From CAZDHT01 sp964505325 (GTDB lineage Bacteria > Planctomycetota > PUPC01): a stretch of 15,407 bases of DNA. Every line of letters begins with the position of its first letter. Within the stretch, counting starts at the first letter, position 1. Positions 7,504-15,357 of the stretch are shown here, piece by piece. The stretch lies in contig CAZDHT010000106.1 in NCBI GenBank assembly GCA_964505325.1, positions 1 to 15,407 of the forward strand. The letters are read 5' to 3'. The position numbers were made by a program, and so were the translations under genes. The notes beneath the pieces were generated by a model that saw nothing but the letters and a program-made list of their open reading frames with translations, did no database searches and was not told the DNA's origin.

Positions 7504-8394
7504 ATGCCGAGCGCAGAACAGTACCTCCAGCCCGAAGTCCTTGCCAAGGTCGCCCGTTTCGACCTCAAGGCGAAGTTCATCATCGAAGGCTTCTTCTCCG
7601 GGCTCCACCGGAGCCCGTTCAAAGGGTTCAGCGCCGAGTTCTCCGACCACCGCAAGTACGTTCCCGGCGACGACATCAAAGACCTGGACTGGAAGGTCTA
7701 CGCCCGCACCAACAAGTATTACATCAAGCGCTTCCAGGCCGAGACCAACCTCGAGTGTCACCTCGTCGTGGATGCGTCCGCCTCGATGGGCTACGGCACG
7801 CGCGGCCTGACCAAGCTCGAATACGCGACCTACATCGCCGCGGCGCTCGCCTTCCTGGTGGTCTCGCAGCAGGACACCGTGGGCCTCATCACGTTCGACG
7901 ACGCCATCCGCGCCGTCCTCCAGCCCAAGAGCAAACGCAAGCACATCATCCGCATTCTCAAGGTGCTCAACGCCACCCGCCCCGGCAGGCGCGCCAAGGT
8001 CTCGGAGCTGCTGCACAAGGTCGCCGGAATGATCGACAAGCGCGGCCTGGTCGTGGTGATGTCCGACCTCTTGGACGAAACGGCCGATGTGATCGATGCC
8101 TTTGCGCACCTGCGCTACGCGGGTCACGACGTGATCGCCTTTCATATTCTGGACGCCGCCGAGGCCCAGTTTCCCTTCTCCGAGGCGAGGCGGTTCGAGG
8201 ACGTCGAGACCGGCGAAACCGTTGTCGCCGATGCCGGGAGCGTCAGGGCCGGCTACCTCGACGCGCTCGGCCAGTTCATCGAGACGTACCGCACCGAACT
8301 CTACAAGCACCGCGTCGACTTCTTCAACATCGACACCTCGATGTCTTTTGACAAAGCCCTCATGGCGTACCTCATGAAACGGTCCGGTCGTTGA
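7504..8394 (+). CDS. DUF58-domain, VWA-like protein
   Basis: A 296-residue soluble member of the DUF58 family, which is usually encoded with a MoxR AAA+ ATPase and BatA-type membrane proteins and is thought to act in envelope stress or protein maturation. Seen: the diagnostic YVPGDDIKDLDW (52-63) and a metal-ion-dependent adhesion (MIDAS) motif DASASMG (90-96), then a VWA-type fold to about 260. No membrane segment is obvious. It starts 12 bp after the STAS gene and overlaps the next gene by one base, so it is cotranslated with the BatA-type partner. The expected MoxR ATPase is absent from the window. Biochemical function is unproven for most members. Confidence 0.93.
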   Translation: MPSAEQYLQPEVLAKVARFDLKAKFIIEGFFSGLHRSPFKGFSAEFSDHRKYVPGDDIKDLDWKVYARTNKYYIKRFQAETNLECHLVVDASASMGYGTRGLTKLEYATYIAAALAFLVVSQQDTVGLITFDDAIRAVLQPKSKRKHIIRILKVLNATRPGRRAKVSELLHKVAGMIDKRGLVVVMSDLLDETADVIDAFAHLRYAGHDVIAFHILDAAEAQFPFSEARRFEDVETGETVVADAGSVRAGYLDALGQFIETYRTELYKHRVDFFNIDTSMSFDKALMAYLMKRSGR

Positions 8395-10577
8395 TGCTTG
8401 GATTGGCCGACTATCTCAATCCCGCGCTCCTGTGGCTGGGCCTGGGCGCCCTGGCGCCCATCATCATTCATCTCGCCGCACGCAGCCGCCCCAAGCCCAC
8501 GCCGTTCCCCGCCGTCCGGTTCATTCTGGCGTCCCATCGCAAGAGCTCGGCCAAGTTCAAGCTCAAGCAACTGCTCTTGTTGCTGCTGCGCTGCCTGCTG
8601 CTCGGCCTGTTCGCCGTGCTGGTTGCCAGGCCGTGGGTGAAGGGCTCGGCCAGCGATGTCCAGCGGGCGAAGGCGACCGTTACCGCTGTGATCCTGCTCG
8701 ACAATTCGCACAGCATGGGCTACCGGCACAGTGGGACGTCGTCGTTTGAGCGGGCGAAAAAGCTGGCGCTCGCCACGGTCGACGCCTTCGCCGAGCAGGA
8801 GAGCCGGGTGTGCCTGCTCCTGGTCGGCGACGCGCCCGAGCCGGTCATCTCGGACTTCCAGCACGCGTACGACCTGGGGCTGCTGAAAGACCACATCGGC
8901 AGCGCCGGGCTCGCCAACCGCGGAACGAACTGCACCGCGGCGGTCAAAGAGGGCATTCGAATGCTCAACACCGTGTCGGGCGTGGGCAAGTCGGTGTTTC
9001 TGTTCACGGACATGACCGAGCGCTCGTGGCCCGAGTCGGTACCCCGGGGCGAAGGGGATGACGACATCACGGTCTACGCGGTGGACGTCGGGGCAAAGGA
9101 CCCGAAGAACCCGGCGGTGCTGTCGGTCATCGCGCCCGCCAGCGCGACGGCTGGCGCGTCGTTCGAGGTCCGGGCCAGGGTCGACGCCGTCGGCTCCGCC
9201 GGCCGGCAGGCGGAGTTGGTCGTCGACGGCGAGAGGCAGGGCCGCAAGCCCGCCAGCGCCCACCAGGTCGGCGAGATCAGCCTGATCGCATCCGTCGTGA
9301 AGCGCGCCCCGGAACATTGGGGGCGCGTCTCGCTCACCGGCCGGGATGACCTGCCCCTCGACAACAGCTATTACTTCTCGTTCCGCAGCACGCCCGCCAT
9401 GAACGTGCTCTTGGTGAACGGCGCGCCGTCAGGTGTCCGGCGCCGCGACGAGCTTCATTACCTGCGGACCGCGCTGGCGCCGTCCGGTATCGTCACCGGA
9501 CAGGCGTTCAAGGTGTCGGAGATCAGCCCGGGGCGCCTCGAATCGGCGGAGTTGGGAGGGGTCGATGTCGTCGCCCTCTGCAACGTCGCTGGGATCTCCA
9601 CTGCCGCCTGGACAAAGGTCCGCCACTTCGTCTGGACCGGGCGCGGCTTGATGGTGTTCACTGGTGACAACGTCGTACCCGCGAACTACGACGCCGTGTC
9701 GCGCGGTCAGGCGGCCCTGCTCCCCTGCGCGCTCGGAGCGCCGGTCGCCCCGGCCAAGCCCATCAGGCTCGAGCCCGGCAAGCTGAAGCATCCCATGCTC
9801 CGCGTTTGGCGGGGCGGACGGAACGGCAATCTGGCGGAGGCCAAGTTCAGGACCTATCTCAAGCTGAAGCCGAACGACGAAGTCGCGCAGGAGGTCGTAC
9901 TCGCGTTCAAGAACGACGACCCGGCGGTGATCGCCGGCCGCTACGGTTCCGGCCGCGTGCTGGTCTTCGCGAGCACCTGCGACGTCGACTGGAACGATCT
10001 GCCCATCGTGTTCCCGGTCTATCCCATCCTGATGCACGAGTCGGTGAACTTCCTCGCCGCGTCTCGCGAGGAACAGCGCGACGTGCGGGTCGGTCTCGCG
10101 CCGGCTTTGCGGATCTCGGACCCCGAGACAGTCGCATCCGTCAAGATGACACGACTGGGCGGCGAGACCAGGGAACCGACCGGAGACACGGACAAGGGCC
10201 TCGAGGACCGACTCGACCGCCGAAGCGGCCGGCTCAACCTCCCGCCCGTCGACCAGCCCGGGGTCTACCGCCTCGAGATCGGACGCGTGGGCGGGCGTGG
10301 CGCCGATGAGATGTTCTTCACCGCCAACCTCGACACCGCCGAGTCGAACATCGAGCGCCTTGCCGGAGGCGACGAGCGCCTCCGATCCCTCCTGAGCGGG
10401 CGCCCCGTTAAGATCGCACGCACCGAGGCCGAACTGCTCGATCAGATCTCCCGGTCCGAGTCGTTCGCGGAGTTGAGTTCCCACTTCGCCGGGATCATGC
10501 TCGCGATTCTCATCGCGGAGATGTATCTGTCCAACCGGATGCGCACCCGCGTCGACACCCCCGAACCCGCCGGGTAA
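8394..10577 (+). CDS. BatA-type VWA membrane protein with a GATase-like middle domain
   Basis: A 727-residue membrane protein of the BatA/aerotolerance-regulator type. Seen: N-terminal hydrophobic segments at about 8-27 and 59-79 flanking FPAVRFILASHRK, the BatA N-terminal signature. A VWA domain follows with MIDAS motif DNSHSMG (103-109), then a beta-rich stretch (about 245-330). Next is a segment from about 336 (MNVLLVNGAPS and later GRGLMVFTGDN, 417-426) resembling a class-I glutamine-amidotransferase-like fold, and a final membrane helix near 698-713 before a short basic tail. The start is taken at ATG 8394, overlapping the DUF58 stop as TGATG; a TTG one codon upstream is possible but less likely. 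It ends the plus-strand block. Its work with DUF58 is inferred from pairing. Confidence 0.9.
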   Translation: MLGLADYLNPALLWLGLGALAPIIIHLAARSRPKPTPFPAVRFILASHRKSSAKFKLKQLLLLLLRCLLLGLFAVLVARPWVKGSASDVQRAKATVTAVILLDNSHSMGYRHSGTSSFERAKKLALATVDAFAEQESRVCLLLVGDAPEPVISDFQHAYDLGLLKDHIGSAGLANRGTNCTAAVKEGIRMLNTVSGVGKSVFLFTDMTERSWPESVPRGEGDDDITVYAVDVGAKDPKNPAVLSVIAPASATAGASFEVRARVDAVGSAGRQAELVVDGERQGRKPASAHQVGEISLIASVVKRAPEHWGRVSLTGRDDLPLDNSYYFSFRSTPAMNVLLVNGAPSGVRRRDELHYLRTALAPSGIVTGQAFKVSEISPGRLESAELGGVDVVALCNVAGISTAAWTKVRHFVWTGRGLMVFTGDNVVPANYDAVSRGQAALLPCALGAPVAPAKPIRLEPGKLKHPMLRVWRGGRNGNLAEAKFRTYLKLKPNDEVAQEVVLAFKNDDPAVIAGRYGSGRVLVFASTCDVDWNDLPIVFPVYPILMHESVNFLAASREEQRDVRVGLAPALRISDPETVASVKMTRLGGETREPTGDTDKGLEDRLDRRSGRLNLPPVDQPGVYRLEIGRVGGRGADEMFFTANLDTAESNIERLAGGDERLRSLLSGRPVKIARTEAELLDQISRSESFAELSSHFAGIMLAILIAEMYLSNRMRTRVDTPEPAG

Positions 10578-10594
10578 TCCACCCGGCCGCTTCT

Positions 10595-11536
10595 TCAGTA
10601 CGCGCCGCGCCCCGAGACCATCACCCGGATGGTCCGAAGGATGATTCGGAGGTCGAGGAGCGCGCAGTGATTGTGCAGGTAGAGCGCATCCAACAGGACG
10701 ATCTCGTCGAGGTCGCGGACCTCGGATCTCCCGCACACCTGCCACAGACCCGTCAGGCCGAACCAGCCCGCCAGCCTCATGCGCTGCCAGGGAGCGTACC
10801 GGTCGACCTCCGAGGGCAGGGGCGGGCGCGGCCCGACCACCGACATCTGGCCGAGCAGCGCGTGGAGGAACTGCGGCACCTCGTCCAGGCTGAATCGGCG
10901 CAGCACCCGCCCGATGTGCGTGCGTCGCGGGTCGTCCGCCAGCTTGAATACGTGGCCCTCCTTGCCGTGCCGGTTTTCGTACCACCCGCGATGCCGGTCG
11001 GCATCGGGCCACATCGTGCGGAACTTGATGAAGCGGAAATGCCGGCCGCCGGCCCCGACGCGCTCCTGCACGAAGAACACCGGCCCGCGGTCCTGCAGCT
11101 TGATGATCAGCGCGATGAGGCAGCACGGCAGAAAGCCGAGGCCGAGAACCGTAGCGGAAAACAGGATGTCAAAGAGCCGCTTCAATACCGACGGCCGATG
11201 CGTGATCCGGCTGACGGGCAGGAAGACCAGCGGCTCGCCGTCGATGCACTTCCGCACCAGCCCCAGGCCGTCGATCCCGTGCGGCACGGACGGCCGCAGC
11301 AGCGCCACCTCTACCCCTCGCCGAAGCAGCGCGTCCGCCAGCCCCAACTGCGCGGCCAGGCCGGCTTCGGGGTTGCACAGCGCTGCGACATCCAGACCGC
11401 CCGCGTCGGCCTGCTCCGTTAGCGCGTCCGGGTCGGTGGTTGTCAGAACGACGTCAAAGTCGGAGGCAAGCTCGTCCCCGCAGCTTTGTGCCCTCGCACC
11501 AGTCCCGAGTATTCCGATCCGCTTCTGGCCTTCCAT
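10595..11536 (-). CDS. Polyprenyl-phosphate sugar-1-phosphate transferase, short form
   Basis: Initiating phosphoglycosyl transferase that moves a sugar-1-phosphate from a nucleotide sugar to undecaprenyl phosphate, starting exopolysaccharide or O-antigen synthesis at the inner membrane. Residues about 114-313 are the bacterial sugar transferase (WbaP/PglC-like) domain: membrane-dipping helix 122-147, KFRTM (171-175), catalytic Asp218-Glu219 in SLDEVPQF, VGPRPPLP (234-241) and GLTGLWQVCGRS (260-271). Residues 1-110 look like a small Rossmann-type domain (GILGTGAR, 8-15), as in the middle of WbaP, but the usual four or five N-terminal membrane helices are missing. The 29-bp gap upstream leaves no room for them. 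The substrate sugar is unknown. It faces the end of the BatA gene with a 17-bp gap and no visible terminator hairpin. Confidence 0.93.
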   Translation of the reverse strand: MEGQKRIGILGTGARAQSCGDELASDFDVVLTTTDPDALTEQADAGGLDVAALCNPEAGLAAQLGLADALLRRGVEVALLRPSVPHGIDGLGLVRKCIDGEPLVFLPVSRITHRPSVLKRLFDILFSATVLGLGFLPCCLIALIIKLQDRGPVFFVQERVGAGGRHFRFIKFRTMWPDADRHRGWYENRHGKEGHVFKLADDPRRTHIGRVLRRFSLDEVPQFLHALLGQMSVVGPRPPLPSEVDRYAPWQRMRLAGWFGLTGLWQVCGRSEVRDLDEIVLLDALYLHNHCALLDLRIILRTIRVMVSGRGAY

Positions 11537-11565
11537 ACCCGCTCGGAGAGCGCCGGGGGCGAGGG

Positions 11566-13164
11566 CTACTTGTTCGGCTCTGGTTTCACTTCCTTGCCGT
11601 CAATCACAACGCGCTTCTGAATCACTCCGTTTACAGCCTGGATCTCGATGCGGATGCCTTGGCGCACTCCGGCCTGAGGCTGCAGGGGCAACACCCGGCG
11701 CGGCGGCGTCACCGGCTTGACAGGCTCCCGCTTCGCCGGTTCGGGCTTGTTTGACGGTTGGGGCTCCGGCTCCTTGACGCCGTGCCGGAAGATCTTCACC
11801 TTGATCCGGCCGGAGACCACCTCGCCGTCCCACGCGTCCCGGATGCCAAACCGTTTGCCGTACCGGTTCTTGTAGACCAGGCACAACTCGTGGTCGCCGT
11901 CTGTCCGGAATCGGGACGCCGGGATCTCCGTGGTGAAGTCGATCGCGCCGCCCGGCTTCAGCACCTTGAACGACCAGGCGCCCATGGCCGGGATCTCGCC
12001 TCCGTTCACCCGGCCCTCGTCGGCGTAGCTGGCAAGCTTCCCGCCCGGATCAACGATGAGGATCTGCGCGAGCATCGGGAACACCAGGTACGAGTTGAGC
12101 CGGATGGGATTCTTGCCGGTGTTTCGGAACGTCGCGGTTATCTTCACGGGCTGGTCCGGGTTCTCCTTCAAGTTGTAGAATTCGTTTTCGGCGCGCACTT
12201 GGAGCGCCAAGCCGTTCACCGCCTGGCCCATCGCGGCTTCCTCGGGCGCAATCAGTGACGGTTTCTTCGGGACGGGCTTGGTGGGCTGGCGAGGGAGCCT
12301 GCTCGTGATTCCGGGCCGCACCACCAGGACCGGCAGCCCCACGACCGCCCGAAGCCCGACCACGTTCACCTTCTTGACGGGGGGCTTCGGCTTTGCAGCG
12401 GCGGGCGCCTTATCGGCCAGGCTGAGTTTCGCCAGCTTGTACTTGTTCCGGTTCTGCTCCTCCGTCAAATGAGCGGCCAGAAACTGCGCGATCCGCTCGT
12501 TCCGCGTCTTGTACTCGGGCAGCCCGCCTTTGCCCGAGAGCACCTTCCGGAGCAGCTCCGCCTGCTCACGCAGCTCGGCCTTGGCGCCCTTCTTGCGGGA
12601 TTCCTTCAGCCCCCACGCCAGGGTGGACAGCAGCTTCTCTCTCTGTTCATCCGGGATGGCGCCGATGGTCTTCAGGGCTTTGTCCTCGGCGGTTGCCAGC
12701 AAGACCGGCCGGAGCTTATGCGCCAGCAGCAGAGCCGCCGTCAGCTTGTCCGTCCCGTCCAGCTCCTTCTCCGCCTTCGCCTCCAGCGCCATCAGCTTGA
12801 GCATCGCCTTCAGGGTCGCCGTTGCATCCTTCTTCACGCTGAAGTTGAGGTGATGGCCGTTCTTGTTCGGGTTGCTCAGGAACATCACCTGCTCGTCCCC
12901 GGGCTTCAGCCCGGCGTTGTTGTACACGGTGATCTTCGCGTCCCTTCGGGCGCCTTTTGCCGACGTGCGCACCACCGCCGTCACCTGCACCTCGAACTTC
13001 TTGTACGTGGTGTTGCCTTCCTTCCACTCGCCCGCGGCCTTGGTCACCTTGCCGCTGACGATGATTGGCGAGATGAGGAAGTTCTCCTCGAGAGAGCGGC
13101 CTGCCGGCAACGCGGTGCTGCACAGCAGAAGCACCAGGACAAACGCGCTGACAGTCCTGCACAT
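11566..13164 (-). CDS. Secreted protein of unknown function, three-part
   Basis: Not recognised as a named family. The 532-residue protein begins with a signal peptide (residues 1-21, cut likely after LPA). Residues about 30-115 are a beta-rich domain (IIVSGKVTKAAG, FEVQVTAVVRT, KPGDEQVMFLSN) resembling OB/NTR-like folds. Residues 116-250 are charged and helical. A Pro/Lys-rich linker (253-305) leads to a second beta domain (about 315-460), with FRNTGKNPIRLNSY at 346-359 like Ig-type or BsuPI-like inhibitors. The tail is Pro/Lys-rich. The start at 13164 is chosen because a strong Shine-Dalgarno sequence lies just upstream and the signal peptide begins there; a GTG at 13296 would read through the dispersed repeat. 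An extracellular or periplasmic role is inferred. Confidence 0.8.
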   Translation of the reverse strand: MCRTVSAFVLVLLLCSTALPAGRSLEENFLISPIIVSGKVTKAAGEWKEGNTTYKKFEVQVTAVVRTSAKGARRDAKITVYNNAGLKPGDEQVMFLSNPNKNGHHLNFSVKKDATATLKAMLKLMALEAKAEKELDGTDKLTAALLLAHKLRPVLLATAEDKALKTIGAIPDEQREKLLSTLAWGLKESRKKGAKAELREQAELLRKVLSGKGGLPEYKTRNERIAQFLAAHLTEEQNRNKYKLAKLSLADKAPAAAKPKPPVKKVNVVGLRAVVGLPVLVVRPGITSRLPRQPTKPVPKKPSLIAPEEAAMGQAVNGLALQVRAENEFYNLKENPDQPVKITATFRNTGKNPIRLNSYLVFPMLAQILIVDPGGKLASYADEGRVNGGEIPAMGAWSFKVLKPGGAIDFTTEIPASRFRTDGDHELCLVYKNRYGKRFGIRDAWDGEVVSGRIKVKIFRHGVKEPEPQPSNKPEPAKREPVKPVTPPRRVLPLQPQAGVRQGIRIEIQAVNGVIQKRVVIDGKEVKPEPNK

Positions 13165-13170
13165 GGCAAT

Positions 13171-13177
13171 CTCCTCC
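13171..13177 (-). promoter_or_regulatory. Strong ribosome binding site deciding the start at 13164
   Basis: On the minus strand the sequence GGAGGAG lies a few bases upstream of ATG 13164, a near-perfect Shine-Dalgarno match. It rules in this start over the in-frame GTG at 13296. Confidence 0.8.
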
Positions 13178-13198
13178 AGCGGACCTATTGACTTCCGC

Positions 13199-13312
13199 AT
13201 AGGAAAAGGAAAAACGGGAAAATGGGAAAATCGGAGAGGAATTCTTCTTTGTAGGGGCGGTTCGCGAACCGCCCCTACTTCTTCCCGGTTTCCCACTTTT
13301 CCGCTTTTCCTT
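13199..13312. repeat. Palindromic dispersed repeat with purine/pyrimidine-rich flanks
   Basis: The core at 13251-13278 is a perfect 28-base palindrome whose half is GTAGGGGCGGTTCG. On the left (13201-13230) are repeated GGAAAA/GGGAAAA units and on the right (13279-13312) their imperfect complements (CCCGGTTTCCCACTTTTCCG), so the whole can fold as one long interrupted hairpin. It makes up most of the 206-bp gap between the secreted-protein gene and the epimerase gene. The core type is a known style of dispersed palindrome in several phyla. The remaining bases hold an isolated TATAAT (minus strand, 13370-13375) with no convincing -35 box. Confidence 0.85.
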
Positions 13313-13370
13313 GTTCCGCTTCCGTTGATTACATGACCTTCAACTTGGCTGAAGTGTCACCACCTTCCTA

Positions 13371-14321
13371 TTATATCTTACCTATAACCCTGCGCTTCAT
13401 CAAGTCGTCGACGGCCTCGGCGACCGCCTGCCGCGCCGTGTAGGCCGGCCGATAGCCCAGGTGGTCCGCCGCCTTCCGGATGTCGACGCACGTCGACTGG
13501 ATCATGTGCTGCGTCACGGTCTCGTTCGGGCCGAACGCCGTCTGGTATTCCTCCAGGCTCATCAGCCGCGCCTTGCAGTCCGACCCGAAGTGGGCGCGCA
13601 GGAAGTTGAACAGCCCGCGATACGTCATCGCGTGAGCCGAGCCGGCGTTGTACACCTGGCCGATCGCCGTTCCCGTGTTCTCCAGCGCCAGCAGCATCAC
13701 CCGCGCCACGTCCGAAGGATGCACGTGCTGCACGAGCGGCCGGCCGTACTCCGGCAGCGGCACTTCTTTGCCCGCCCGCATCTGCTCCAGATAGCCCACG
13801 TCGTTGTCGCCCTCCGGCGTGATGCACTTCTTCCCGGCACCCGTAATCTGCGCCGGGTTCACGATCGTGACCGGGAACCTCTCCTCCGTGAACCGGGCCA
13901 GATAGTAGTCCTGGATCGCCAGCTTCTCCCGGGCGTAATCGTTCAGCGGAACGCCCCGGTAGCTTTCCGGCGTGGGGACCACCTCCGCATCGCCATGCAC
14001 CCAGGCCGTGCCGACGTGCACCAGGTGCTGCACCTTGCCGGCCAACGACTCGAACAGGAGCTCGGCGCTCTCCGGCCGATAGCAGACGATATCCACAACC
14101 GCCACCGGCTGCACGTCGGCAAGCAGGTTGGCCAGACGTCCGTCCTTCTCCGCCTCCTGCCGGTCCAGCGTGACCCGCTCGACCTCCTTCCAGAATTCGC
14201 CCGCCAGGTACGGCTCGGTCCGGCCGCGCGACACGCATACAACGTGATGGCCCCGCGCCACCAGCCCGCGCACCAGGAACCCGCCCGTGTGCCCCGTACC
14301 ACCTATGACCAGAACGTTCAC
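13371..14321 (-). CDS. NAD-dependent epimerase/dehydratase (extended SDR)
   Basis: A 316-residue extended short-chain dehydrogenase/reductase, acting on a sugar-nucleotide or similar polyol in the cytosol. Seen: N-terminal NAD-binding motif GGTGHTGG (7-14; GxxGxxG), catalytic Tyr129 and Lys133 in YAREK, and a TAWVHG stretch (105-110) just upstream where the catalytic Ser/Thr sits. The C-terminal half (PLVQHVHPSDVAR, then GQVYNAG) is typical of the family. The GTG start at 14321 overlaps the preceding stop as GTGA with GGAGAGAG just upstream, so it is coupled to the acetyltransferase gene. The exact substrate cannot be called. The Tyr-129 neighbourhood resembles the plant CSP41/isoflavone-reductase-like epimerases as much as sugar epimerases. 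Confidence 0.9.
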   Translation of the reverse strand: MNVLVIGGTGHTGGFLVRGLVARGHHVVCVSRGRTEPYLAGEFWKEVERVTLDRQEAEKDGRLANLLADVQPVAVVDIVCYRPESAELLFESLAGKVQHLVHVGTAWVHGDAEVVPTPESYRGVPLNDYAREKLAIQDYYLARFTEERFPVTIVNPAQITGAGKKCITPEGDNDVGYLEQMRAGKEVPLPEYGRPLVQHVHPSDVARVMLLALENTGTAIGQVYNAGSAHAMTYRGLFNFLRAHFGSDCKARLMSLEEYQTAFGPNETVTQHMIQSTCVDIRKAADHLGYRPAYTARQAVAEAVDDLMKRRVIGKI

Positions 14322-15178
14322 GGTCTCTCTCCGGCGCCGCCCGATTTGACGTGCTCGATGGTCTTCTCGGCCCATTCGTCGCAGAACGGGTTCTCGCCCG
14401 GCCGGCCGAGCAGGAGCAGCGGGTCCTCGAGCAGCTTGTCCCAGAACAGGTGCGTGCATGCCCGGGCGCGCATCAGGCCGACCCGCGCCGCGCCGATGGT
14501 GGTGTACTTCATGATGCCCGACTCGTCCAGCACGTGCGCCGCGCGCGAGTCCTGCCGGTAGAAGTCGCGGTAGCCCTTGGGGCTCTTCGTCACTGTGACC
14601 TCTTTCACCGAGCCGTCCGGCTCTCTCACCAGCGCCAGGGCCACTGCCATGTACGGCAGGTCCATCCAGTCCTCGACCACGTGAAGGGTCGTGTTGGTCC
14701 GGTTGTCCGTGCCGAAGAAGCAGATGTACCCGTCCCAGTCGAAGTTCTTGCCGTACGGGCTGATGCGGTCGAACGTGCTGCCCTTCTCGTGATCCTTCAC
14801 GTATTCCTCGGCGCGGCTGCCGATCGCAGCCAGCGAGTGGGTCGGCTGCCGGCTCCGCTTCCGCTCCGGCCGCTGCAAGAGAACGTTCGTGATGCTGCCG
14901 ACCCGAGAGGGGGTCGTGTCGGGATCGAACGCGTATTCCACCGGGCCTTCGGGCTTGCGCGGCGCGAACGTCGCCGAGAGAGTCGGCACCGCGGCCAGAC
15001 CGTCCGGGCCGACCGTCTCCAGGAACGCATCGAGCACCATGTCGGCGCCGCAATTCGGAAGCTTCACCAGCTCACGGGCCGGCCCCAGCGCCTTCAAGCT
15101 GCTGTGGAGCAGCACGACATCCCCTTCCTTCAGACCGAGCGAACTCAGCCCCTCCTTGATAATCTCCTTCGACACCAT
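14318..15178 (-). CDS. AAC(3)-family N-acetyltransferase
   Basis: A 286-residue acetyl-CoA-dependent N-acetyltransferase of the aminoglycoside 3-N-acetyltransferase (Antibiotic_NAT) family. Seen: LLHSSLKALG (23-32), the RSxxPTHSLAAIG motif (108-120) and SPYGK (140-144), with NTTLHVVE (162-169) carrying the conserved His166 and Glu169. In the usual RSxHPTHS motif the first His is replaced by Gln111. Many chromosomal members do not act on aminoglycosides but on sugars or small amines, so resistance should not be assumed. ATG 15178 is preferred over TTG 15184, since AAGGG (15187-15191 on the minus strand) lies 8 bases upstream of the ATG. It is coupled by GTGA overlap to the epimerase downstream, suggesting a joint modification of a sugar or aminocyclitol-like substrate (inferred). 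Confidence 0.9.
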   Translation of the reverse strand: MVSKEIIKEGLSSLGLKEGDVVLLHSSLKALGPARELVKLPNCGADMVLDAFLETVGPDGLAAVPTLSATFAPRKPEGPVEYAFDPDTTPSRVGSITNVLLQRPERKRSRQPTHSLAAIGSRAEEYVKDHEKGSTFDRISPYGKNFDWDGYICFFGTDNRTNTTLHVVEDWMDLPYMAVALALVREPDGSVKEVTVTKSPKGYRDFYRQDSRAAHVLDESGIMKYTTIGAARVGLMRARACTHLFWDKLLEDPLLLLGRPGENPFCDEWAEKTIEHVKSGGAGERP

Positions 15179-15248
15179 GCCCAAATCCCTTCACCGTAAG
15201 AGACTGCGGGCCTCGCCCGCGGCAACGCAACATACCATACGGGCGGCC

Positions 15249-15254
15249 ATTATA
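15249..15254 (-). promoter_or_regulatory. Possible -10 promoter box for the acetyltransferase-epimerase genes
   Basis: A perfect TATAAT on the minus strand, about 70 bases upstream of ATG 15178, in a GC-rich setting where such a match is unusual. No good TTGACA-like -35 box is found 16-18 bases upstream. The 229-bp stretch 15179-15407 otherwise holds only the ribosome binding site and a dispersed repeat at the right edge; no gene is seen in it. Confidence 0.4.
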
Positions 15255-15357
15255 CCCGTGCGCCGCGCCTGCCGCTACAGTCTAGATGCACAGTCAGGCG
15301 CGATCTGATGCACCAAAATCGTATCCGTCTCTCTGTTTGGCGACTATCCCATAACTT

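Noticed and set aside
5002..8310. 1102-codon open frame on the minus strand
   Set aside because: It runs antisense to mlaF, mlaD, STAS and DUF58, whose family motifs are intact, and it translates through the palindromic repeat. Long antisense frames are common in GC-rich DNA.
10578..10594. Bidirectional terminator between the converging gene blocks
   Set aside because: The 17 bp between stop codons show no stem-loop followed by a T-run.
9429..11126. 565-codon minus-strand frame across the BatA and sugar transferase ends
   Set aside because: It crosses two supported genes in the wrong frame and has no recognisable domain.
13165..13296. N-terminal extension of the secreted protein to GTG 13296
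   Set aside because: The extra residues translate the dispersed palindrome, while ATG 13164 has a GGAGGAG site and starts a signal peptide.
13370..13375. TATAAT on the minus strand before the secreted-protein gene
   Set aside because: No -35 box at proper spacing; it straddles the epimerase stop codon and is likely chance in a short AT-rich stretch.
14322..15053. N-terminal extension of the epimerase frame to 15053
   Set aside because: The extension is the acetyltransferase gene read in another frame. The Rossmann motif begins right at GTG 14321, which has its own ribosome binding site.
14351..15199. Plus-strand frame opposite the acetyltransferase
   Set aside because: Antisense shadow of a gene with clear AAC(3) motifs and a good ribosome binding site.
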